Assembly: GCA_929200335.1 (NCBI GenBank)
Contig: CAKMZG010000064.1
Span: 1-5,545 of the forward strand
DNA from: an uncultured Alphaproteobacteria bacterium
Lineage (GTDB): Bacteria > Pseudomonadota > Alphaproteobacteria > Rhizobiales > Rhizobiaceae
Length of the DNA: 5,545 nt
Reading direction: 5' to 3'
Below, piece after piece: positions 1-5,230 of this stretch. A program made the position numbers and the translations under genes. The notes under the pieces are model-generated. The model was not told the DNA's origin. It made no database searches and saw only the letters and a list, made by a program, of their open reading frames with translations. The number at the start of each line of letters is the position of its first letter. The stretch's first letter is position 1.

Positions 1-708
1 GCAGCCGCGGGCAGCTCTGCCATACTTGGTATGTGTGATGGCTTGGAATTACCCGGCACCTTTGGATTGGACTATGGGCAAATTAAAATCCTTGCCCCTG
101 GCGGCATCTCTAATGATCGCCCGCTAAAAGGTCTAGCAGAGGATGATATCACCATCGCTCAAAAAGATTTCGATGGCGCTAATCTAACCAAAGACGATAA
201 TATGATCGTACTTTCTGCAAGTGGTTCAACCCCCTATGCCGTTGAAATGCTAAAATTGGCGAAAACTAAGGGACTCTTTACCATCGCCATTGCCAATAAT
301 GACAACACGCCCATTTTGAAACTGGCAGACATAGCAATATATTTACCTACACCATCAGAAATAATTGTAGGCTCAACACGTATGGGGGCTGGCACTTCAC
401 AGAAAATTGCTATAAACTTACTATCAACACTGATGGCAATTTACCTTGGCCATGTTTATGACGGCATGATGGTCAATGTAATTGCTGACAATAAGAAATT
501 AAAACAACGCGCAGTTCGCATCGTCTCAACCATTACAGGTTGTGATGAAAATAAAGCTTCTGCCTGCTTAGAACTTACAGGTGGCAGGGTTAAGTCTGCA
601 GTTTTAATTGCATCAGGGACAGGCGATTACAAGGAAGCAAATCAATTGCTCCTCAAGCATCGTGGCAACTTAAGAGCTGCACTGTCCGATCTTACTAAAG
701 ATCTGTGA
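1..708 (+). CDS. murQ: N-acetylmuramic acid 6-phosphate etherase (MurQ-like), 5' end cut by window
   Basis: Cytoplasmic SIS-fold enzyme that cleaves the D-lactyl ether of MurNAc-6-phosphate to give GlcNAc-6-phosphate and D-lactate, a step in peptidoglycan sugar salvage. The frame is open from base 1, with 235 residues visible; the family is about 300 long, so roughly 60-65 N-terminal residues lie upstream. The methionine at 31 is internal, because AGSSAILG before it aligns with the family AGTSGRLG loop. E16 (in DGLELPGTFG) and E47 (in GLAEDD) sit 31 residues apart, the same spacing as E. coli catalytic Glu83 and Glu114 recalled from memory. Other family blocks are SASGSTPY (72-79), GSTRMGAGTSQK (124-135) and MVNVIADNKKL (157-167), followed by a C-terminal helical domain. 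Motif wording differs from E. coli (GSSRMKAGTAQK, DASECPPTYG), fitting an alphaproteobacterial subfamily. It ends in TGA, 200 nt before the binding-protein gene. A related SIS-domain sugar-phosphate enzyme is the main alternative. Confidence 0.88.
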   Translation, partial: AAAGSSAILGMCDGLELPGTFGLDYGQIKILAPGGISNDRPLKGLAEDDITIAQKDFDGANLTKDDNMIVLSASGSTPYAVEMLKLAKTKGLFTIAIANNDNTPILKLADIAIYLPTPSEIIVGSTRMGAGTSQKIAINLLSTLMAIYLGHVYDGMMVNVIADNKKLKQRAVRIVSTITGCDENKASACLELTGGRVKSAVLIASGTGDYKEANQLLLKHRGNLRAALSDLTKDL

Positions 709-740
709 TACTACTATCTATGGGGCAAAAAAATGATTTA

Positions 741-763
741 GCATGAACAATATTAGTTCATGC
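741..763. repeat. Perfect inverted repeat (stem-loop) downstream of murQ
   Basis: GCATGAAC (741-748) and GTTCATGC (756-763) are exact reverse complements around the 7-nt loop AATATTA. It lies 32 nt after the murQ stop. No T-run follows directly on the + strand (the next bases are CATATGAAGG), so a standard intrinsic terminator is only weakly supported. It could be a weak terminator, a 3'-end stabilising hairpin, or a protein-binding dyad for the downstream transporter promoter. The repeat itself is certain; the role is not. Confidence 0.6.
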
Positions 764-856
764 CATATGAAGGCTTTTGAGGCACAAATGTGTTTTAAAA
801 GAATTTGAAATGTAAGTGCCTGAGGAAGTCTTGCACTCTACATGCCTAAACGCCGG

Positions 857-884
857 ATTGTCGTAATCGATCGATAACGTCAAT
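857..884. promoter_or_regulatory. 28-bp near-perfect palindrome, candidate operator of the transporter operon
   Basis: The left arm ATTGTCGTAATCGA (857-870) is followed with no spacer by the right arm TCGATAACGTCAAT (871-884). Twelve of 14 positions are complementary; the two mismatches are 865/876 and 861/880. The core ATCGATCGAT (866-875) is perfect. Because there is no loop, it suits binding of a dimeric regulator to DNA better than an RNA hairpin. It ends 24 nt before the start codon of the binding-protein gene, a typical place for a repressor site in a sugar-uptake operon. An AT-rich TATATA (886-891) follows, but I found no convincing -35/-10 pair, so no promoter is called. The centre does not match the LacI-type central CG pattern; the regulator family (RpiR, GntR, ROK, DeoR) cannot be told from the site. 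Confidence 0.55.
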
Positions 885-897
885 TTATATATAGATT

Positions 898-901
898 GGA
901 G
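898..901 (+). promoter_or_regulatory. Ribosome binding site of the sugar-binding protein gene
   Basis: GGAG, 7 nt before the ATG at 909, is a well-placed Shine-Dalgarno sequence. It supports this start, which also gives a complete signal peptide. Confidence 0.8.
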
Positions 902-908
902 AAATATT

Positions 909-2171
909 ATGCGTTTAATTCCACTACTTGTTTCAGCGAGTGCCCTAGCGCTCTCAACAGTTTTAACATCCACAGCATTTGCTGAAGATAAAACCATTAC
1001 CATTGAAAGCTGGCGCAGTGATGACCTTGAGATTTGGCAGAACAAAATTATCCCTGCTTTTGAAGCCAAGCATCCAGGTATTAAAGTTAAGTTCACCCCT
1101 TCTGCACCTACCGAATATAATGCAGTATTGAACTCAAAGTTAGAAGCAGGCACCGCAGGTGATATCATTACATGTCGCCCCTTTGATGCCTCCCTTACCC
1201 TTTATGAAAAAGGCCATTTAGCTGAGATACAAGATTTAGAAAATATGAGTCACTTCAGCTCAGTTGCTAAATCTGGTTGGAGCACTGATGATGGTGCAAA
1301 ATCATTTTGTGTGCCAATGGCATCTGTAATCCATGGCTACATCTACAACAAAGATGCCTTTGATGCACTTGGCCTATCTGTTCCAAAGAACGAAGCTGAG
1401 CTTTTTGCAGCTTTAGACAAACTCAAAGCTGATGGCAATTATACTCCAATGGCAATGGGCACCAATGATCAGTGGGAAGCAGCAACTATGGGTTACCATA
1501 ATATTGCTCCTAACTATTATAAAGGTGAAGAAGGCCGCTTAGCACTTATCAAAGGTGAGCAAAAGCTAACCGATGAGGCTTGGGTTGCACCATTTCGTCA
1601 ATTGGCAAAGTGGAAAGATTATCTTGGCGATGGCTTTGAGGCACAAACCTATTCGGATAGTCAAAACCTATTTACCCTTGGTCGTGCTGCGCTATACCCA
1701 GCTGGCTCATGGGAAATCACAGGCTTTAATAAGCAAGCTGAGTTTAAAATGGGGGCATTCCCGCCACCAGTACAAAAAGATGGCGATGAGTGCTACATCT
1801 CCGATCATACCGATATTGGCATTGGCATGAATGCAAAAGGAAACAATCTAGAAGCTGCGAAGACCTTCTTAAATTGGACAGGCACAGCAGAATTTGCAGA
1901 ACTTTATGCAAATGCATTGCCTGGTTTTTTCCCACTTTCAGATCACAAGGTAAATTTAGAAGACCCGCTTGCTCAAGAATTCATTTCATGGCGTGGTAAA
2001 TGCAAGTCTACCATTCGTCCGACTTACCAAATTCTATCTCGTGGTAAACCAAACCTTGAAAACGAATCTTGGAATGCTTCTGTGAATGTTATCAAAGGTA
2101 AAGAAACACCTGAAGAGGCTGCAAAGCGCCTGCAAGATGGCCTAGCAAGTTGGTATAAACCCCAGCAATAA
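909..2171 (+). CDS. ABC transporter periplasmic sugar-binding protein (family 1, UgpB/MalE-like)
   Basis: Captures a carbohydrate in the periplasm and delivers it to the permease pair encoded downstream. The 420-residue length is normal for family 1 solute-binding proteins. Residues 1-25 form a Sec signal peptide: Arg2, a hydrophobic stretch, and an AFA cleavage site before EDKTITIESW. There is no lipobox cysteine, so the protein should be soluble, as expected in a Gram-negative cell. Family traits are the first strand with ESWRSDD (33-39), the helix IIPAFEAKHPGIKVKF (47-62), and GRAALYPAGSWEI (258-270), the usual G-x-A-A-…-G-S-W block near the binding cleft. Aromatic residues around W189, Y196, W268 and W323 could stack on a sugar ring. 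Four cysteines (89, 134, 295, 365) all lie in the mature part. Start chosen from GGAG and the signal peptide. The ligand is not readable; murQ next door hints at an amino sugar. Confidence 0.93.
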   Translation: MRLIPLLVSASALALSTVLTSTAFAEDKTITIESWRSDDLEIWQNKIIPAFEAKHPGIKVKFTPSAPTEYNAVLNSKLEAGTAGDIITCRPFDASLTLYEKGHLAEIQDLENMSHFSSVAKSGWSTDDGAKSFCVPMASVIHGYIYNKDAFDALGLSVPKNEAELFAALDKLKADGNYTPMAMGTNDQWEAATMGYHNIAPNYYKGEEGRLALIKGEQKLTDEAWVAPFRQLAKWKDYLGDGFEAQTYSDSQNLFTLGRAALYPAGSWEITGFNKQAEFKMGAFPPPVQKDGDECYISDHTDIGIGMNAKGNNLEAAKTFLNWTGTAEFAELYANALPGFFPLSDHKVNLEDPLAQEFISWRGKCKSTIRPTYQILSRGKPNLENESWNASVNVIKGKETPEEAAKRLQDGLASWYKPQQ

Positions 2172-2178
2172 TGTATTT

Positions 2179-2219
2179 TAGAGCATCTTACACCTACTTG
2201 AATGTAGCTTGATGCTCTA
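2179..2219 (+). terminator. Stem-loop behind the binding-protein gene (attenuating or partial terminator)
   Basis: TAGAGCATC (2179-2187) pairs perfectly with GATGCTCTA (2211-2219). Inside the loop, CTAC (2194-2197) can pair with GTAG (2204-2207), extending the structure. A moderately T-rich stretch (GTTTCATTTGTTTG) follows. It starts 7 nt after the stop codon. The downstream permease genes have no obvious strong promoter, so this probably protects the binding-protein mRNA 3' end and lets only part of transcription continue, as known for malE-malF type operons. That role is inferred. An intergenic repeat family is the alternative. Confidence 0.5.
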
Positions 2220-2247
2220 GTTTCATTTGTTTGCGCGAATAGTTTTT

Positions 2248-2269
2248 GTTTAAGTGAATGCACTTAAAC
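2248..2269. repeat. Perfect 9-bp inverted repeat with 4-nt loop
   Basis: GTTTAAGTG (2248-2256) and CACTTAAAC (2261-2269) are exact reverse complements around AATG. A run of five Ts lies before, not after, the stem, so it does not read as a + strand terminator. GCGCG (2233-2237) and CGCGC (2276-2280) flank it and could add an outer stem. It is either a DNA operator in the gap before permease 1 or a leader RNA hairpin. Confidence 0.55.
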
Positions 2270-2291
2270 GCAACACGCGCTAGAATAAACT

Positions 2292-2317
2292 TTGGCTGGC
2301 TAACAATGGCCAGCTAA
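2292..2317 (+). promoter_or_regulatory. Stem-loop in the permease 1 leader with a competing fold
   Basis: TTGGCTGGC (2292-2300) pairs with GCCAGCTAA (2309-2317) through nine pairs including one G-U, leaving the 8-nt loop TAACAATG. An alternative stem, AACAAT (2302-2307) with ATTGTT (2317-2322), uses part of the loop and cannot form fully at the same time. The structure ends 21 nt before the Shine-Dalgarno of permease 1, so it could tune its translation or transcription. The pairing is visible; any switching is speculative. Confidence 0.35.
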
Positions 2318-2338
2318 TTGTTGAAACAAAGTATAACT

Positions 2339-2342
2339 GGAG
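2339..2342 (+). promoter_or_regulatory. Ribosome binding site that supports the GTG start of permease 1
   Basis: GGAG within CTGGAGTAGG lies 6 nt before the GTG at 2349. No in-frame ATG near the N-terminus of the conserved region has a comparable site, so this decides the start. Confidence 0.7.
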
Positions 2343-2348
2343 TAGGTT

Positions 2349-3281
2349 GTGCAGCATAAGCGACAGAAAACTAAGCCTAAGATTCGTTGGCATATACTGG
2401 TCTTTCTAGCACCAGCTTTAATCATTTATACGCTATTTATGATTTATCCACTTGCTGGCACTATGGAGCTATCTCTTTTTACTTCGCAAAATAACAAAGA
2501 TGTTTTCATAGGCTTAGATAATTTCAAAACGCTCTTTAGCGATGAACGCTGGGCAAAAGATTTCTGGAATGCTCTTTTAAACAACACATGGTTTTTTCTG
2601 ATCCATATGTTGGTTCAAAACCCTATAGGCATTCTATTAGCAGCTCTATTAAGTGCGCCTGCCCTACGCTTTAAAACCTTTTATCGTACTTCAATTTTTA
2701 TCCCAACTATTCTTTCTTTTGTGATTGTTGGCTTTGCATGGAAACTCATCTTAAGTAATCTTTGGGGCATTGCTCCAAGTCTAATGGACATCGTTGGTTT
2801 AAAGAGTTTTTTCCAGCCTTGGTTAGGGCGTGAAGCAACCGCTTTAACCACACTATCGCTTATTTCTGTTTGGCAATTTGTTGGCATTCCGATGATGTTG
2901 ATTTATGCCGCACTATTGAGCATTCCCGATGAAATTATCGAGGCAGCAGAGCTGGATGGCTTAAAAGGAATGTCGCAATTTTGGAAAATAAAATTGCCGC
3001 TTATTTTACCATCAATTGGCATCATTTCGATTCTCACTTTTGTGGGTAATTTCAACGCCTTTGATTTAATTTACACAACCCAAGGCGCTTTGGCAGGCCC
3101 TGATTTTTCGACTGATATTTTGGGCACCTTCATGTTTAGAACCTTCTTTGGCTTTCAGCTTCAGCAAGGTGATCCAAACATGGGCGCAACCATTGCATCA
3201 ATTATGTTTTTCATTATTTTGATCGGTGTATCAGCCTATTTATTTTTTGTACAACGGCGCTTACAGCGCTACCAAATGTGA
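2349..3281 (+). CDS. Sugar ABC transporter permease 1 (MalF/UgpA-like)
   Basis: Inner-membrane subunit that forms the translocation channel together with the second permease. It has 310 residues, normal for the short MalF/UgpA group. After a basic cytoplasmic N-terminus (residues 1-14) there are about six hydrophobic segments, near 15-37, 79-103, 112-134, 166-190, 221-242 and 278-301. The ATPase-contact EAA loop is intact: E198-A-A, then D203-G204 and the K-L-P-L stretch around 215-218, before the fifth membrane segment. The C-terminus FFVQRRLQRYQM is basic, as usual for a cytoplasmic end. It uses a GTG start with a good Shine-Dalgarno. The gene lies 177 nt after the binding-protein gene and 9 nt before permease 2. 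Family assignment is firm; substrate is unknown. Confidence 0.93.
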   Translation: MQHKRQKTKPKIRWHILVFLAPALIIYTLFMIYPLAGTMELSLFTSQNNKDVFIGLDNFKTLFSDERWAKDFWNALLNNTWFFLIHMLVQNPIGILLAALLSAPALRFKTFYRTSIFIPTILSFVIVGFAWKLILSNLWGIAPSLMDIVGLKSFFQPWLGREATALTTLSLISVWQFVGIPMMLIYAALLSIPDEIIEAAELDGLKGMSQFWKIKLPLILPSIGIISILTFVGNFNAFDLIYTTQGALAGPDFSTDILGTFMFRTFFGFQLQQGDPNMGATIASIMFFIILIGVSAYLFFVQRRLQRYQM

Positions 3282-3290
3282 GGTAAGATT

Positions 3291-4130
3291 ATGAAAAGCG
3301 CAAGACGTTCCCTTTCCCGATCCCTTAGCTCCCATTTAATACTGGGTGGTTTTACCCTACTCGCTCTATTTCCCATGGCATTAATTGTCATAAATTCTTT
3401 CAAGAGCCGCTCAGGAATTTTCAATGCCCCATTAGCGTTGCCAAATTCTCAAACCTTTTCAACCATCGGTTATGACACTGTTTGGGCGCAGGGTGATTTT
3501 GTACTATATTTTCAAAACAGCTTGATAGTAACCATTGCATCTTTGTTTTGTGTGCTATTATTTGGTGCCATGGCAGCCTTTGCGCTAACAGAGTATCGCT
3601 TCCGTCTAAATACTTTAACAGCCATATTTATAACCCTTGGTATCATGATCCCTATTCGCCTCGGCACGGTTGCTATCTTACGCTTGATGGTTGACCTAGG
3701 CCTTGTAAATACACTAACCTCTTTGATACTCGTCTATACTGCCCAAGGCATACCGCTAGCTGTATTTATCCTGAGTGAATTTATGCGGCAAGTATCCGAT
3801 GATCTTAAAAATGCTGGACGGATTGACGGATTAAGCGAATATCGCATATTCTTTATTCTTGTTCTTCCTCTGGTGCGCCCAGCATTGGCAACTGTAGCAG
3901 TTTTTACCATGATCCCCATCTGGAATGACCTTTGGTTTCCGCTCATCTTAGCACCTGCAGAAGCCAGTAAAACAGTCACCTTAGGCGCGCAAGTATTTAT
4001 TGGCCAATTTATAACAAATTGGAATGCTGTTCTTGCTGCCCTATCCTTGGCGATTTTGCCCGTTCTAATTCTTTACATGATTTTCTCTAAACAACTCATA
4101 AAAGGCATTACTGCGGGAGCTGTCAAATGA
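3291..4130 (+). CDS. Sugar ABC transporter permease 2 (MalG/UgpE-like)
   Basis: Second channel subunit in the inner membrane, 279 residues, typical for MalG-like permeases of CUT1 systems. The N-terminal segment (about 15-36) ends in INSFKSR, followed by a periplasmic loop with the usual proline-rich text, then membrane segments near 76-100, 109-131, 142-163, 198-220 and 244-265. The EAA loop is at about 170-199, DGLSEYRIFFILVLPL being clear, but the EAA triplet itself reads N174-A175-G176. The C-terminus QLIKGITAGAVK is the classic ending of this family. AGG at 3281-3283, overlapping the stop of permease 1, is the ribosome binding site 7 nt before the ATG. Its last codon overlaps the oxidoreductase start as ATGA, suggesting translational coupling. 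Confidence 0.93.
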   Translation: MKSARRSLSRSLSSHLILGGFTLLALFPMALIVINSFKSRSGIFNAPLALPNSQTFSTIGYDTVWAQGDFVLYFQNSLIVTIASLFCVLLFGAMAAFALTEYRFRLNTLTAIFITLGIMIPIRLGTVAILRLMVDLGLVNTLTSLILVYTAQGIPLAVFILSEFMRQVSDDLKNAGRIDGLSEYRIFFILVLPLVRPALATVAVFTMIPIWNDLWFPLILAPAEASKTVTLGAQVFIGQFITNWNAVLAALSLAILPVLILYMIFSKQLIKGITAGAVK

Positions 4131-5215
4131 GTGGCTCAATTATTAAAGTGCTTATTGTTGGCGCGGGCGATATAGGTATGTCACACCTGCAGGCATACAA
4201 TTCAAATCCTAATTTCTCTATTGTTGGTGTTGTTGATATTCAAAAAATTAATCTACCGGATAGCATGAGTTCAATACCAATACATGAAAATTTTGAGATA
4301 GCACTTAAAGCATTAAATCCAGATCTTGTCGCCATTTGCACTTATTCAAACACCCATGCGGAATATGCAAAAATTGCTTTAAATTTTGGCGCTCATATTT
4401 TTGTTGAAGAGCCTTGGGCGCTCTCCCTTAAAGATGCGAAAGATGTTTTAGCAACGGCTCAAAAAGCTAAGCGTCAATTAATCATTGGCCATATTTTAAG
4501 TTATGATCCCATATGGAACCGCTTTGTGGTGGAGGCTAGAAATCTTGGTGGGCCTTATGTTATTCGCATGGCTGCAAATCAACAAGCTGATGCTCAAAAA
4601 TGGGAGCTGCATAAAAGGCTTCTACTCAGCGCTCCGCCAATTGTTGATAGTGGTGTGCATTTTGCCTATATCATGTGCAAAATCACCGAATCCAAACCCG
4701 TTAAAGTACATGCCATTGGGTTGCGTCTAAGCGAAGAGTTAAACCCCAAAATTTATAATTATGGACAAATGCAAGTTACCTTTTCTGATGGCTCTATTGC
4801 TTGGTTTGAAGCTGGTTGGGGACCTATGATGTCAAAAGCTGGCAAGCTGGTACGTGATGTAGTTTGCCCATCTGGCAGCGTCTCAGTGGTTAATGATGAA
4901 TACAACGATATAACCATGCACAATAACATAAAATCTTCCAATGCTTTAAACTCCGCCATTATAGTACGTCAGGCGAAACCATCCCTTAAAGATGATCATC
5001 AATTTGATTGGGATCCATTCAGCGAGACACGCTTACCATTTACGGGAAAAATGAGCCAAGATATATTATGCGAACGGGAACAAAATTACGTTCATAGAGC
5101 AATTACTGAAAATCATGATCTAAAAGAACATCACCGTGACGCCATGCTATCACTTGAGATTTGTCTGGCAGCACATAGAAGCATTAGCACCGGAAAATCA
5201 GTACATCTGACATAA
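4127..5215 (+). CDS. Gfo/Idh/MocA family oxidoreductase with altered catalytic motif
   Basis: Expected to be a cytoplasmic NAD(P)-dependent sugar oxidoreductase; 362 residues is normal for the family. The N-terminal Rossmann fold is clear: KVLIVGAGDIGMSH (7-20) with the G-x-G-x-x-G dinucleotide loop, then acidic D38 after the second strand (VGVVDI), which favours NAD over NADP. CTYSNTHAEYA (71-81) matches the family's T/P-x-x-x-H-x-E block. The next motif, normally E-K-P, reads E94-E95-P96, so the conserved lysine is missing. The C-terminal domain holds DSGVH (174-178) with the candidate catalytic His178, but the usual aspartate three residues later is Tyr181. It overlaps permease 2 by 4 nt and precedes the ATPase by 15 nt, so it is inside the transport operon. 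It may act on the imported sugar by a modified mechanism, or bind it without classical dehydrogenation. Confidence 0.88.
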   Translation: MSGSIIKVLIVGAGDIGMSHLQAYNSNPNFSIVGVVDIQKINLPDSMSSIPIHENFEIALKALNPDLVAICTYSNTHAEYAKIALNFGAHIFVEEPWALSLKDAKDVLATAQKAKRQLIIGHILSYDPIWNRFVVEARNLGGPYVIRMAANQQADAQKWELHKRLLLSAPPIVDSGVHFAYIMCKITESKPVKVHAIGLRLSEELNPKIYNYGQMQVTFSDGSIAWFEAGWGPMMSKAGKLVRDVVCPSGSVSVVNDEYNDITMHNNIKSSNALNSAIIVRQAKPSLKDDHQFDWDPFSETRLPFTGKMSQDILCEREQNYVHRAITENHDLKEHHRDAMLSLEICLAAHRSISTGKSVHLT

Positions 5216-5230
5216 AGAAAGTTGATTGAT

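Noticed and set aside
780..821. AGGCAC / GTGCCT 6-bp inverted repeat with a 30-nt loop
   Set aside because: Short stem with a long AT-rich loop, not distinguishable from chance.
831..836. TTGCAC as a -35 box
   Set aside because: The hexamers 16-18 nt downstream (around 853-860, GC-rich) do not resemble a -10 element.
886..891. TATATA as a -10 box for the transporter operon
   Set aside because: No -35-like hexamer at 16-18 nt, and the start point would fall on the ribosome binding site, leaving almost no leader.
758..1168. 136-codon open frame on the minus strand over the intergenic region and the 5' end of the binding-protein gene
   Set aside because: It lies mostly antisense to a clear signal peptide and binding-protein N-terminus, has no recognisable domain and would cover the operator-like palindrome.
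2171..2212. 13-codon ORF starting in a TAATG overlap with the binding-protein stop
   Set aside because: No Shine-Dalgarno is visible before it, it lies inside the stem-loop, and its length is expected by chance.
4127..4130. ATGA overlap between permease 2 and the oxidoreductase as a frameshift or fusion signal
   Set aside because: Both proteins have complete, family-typical ends, so this is ordinary translational coupling.
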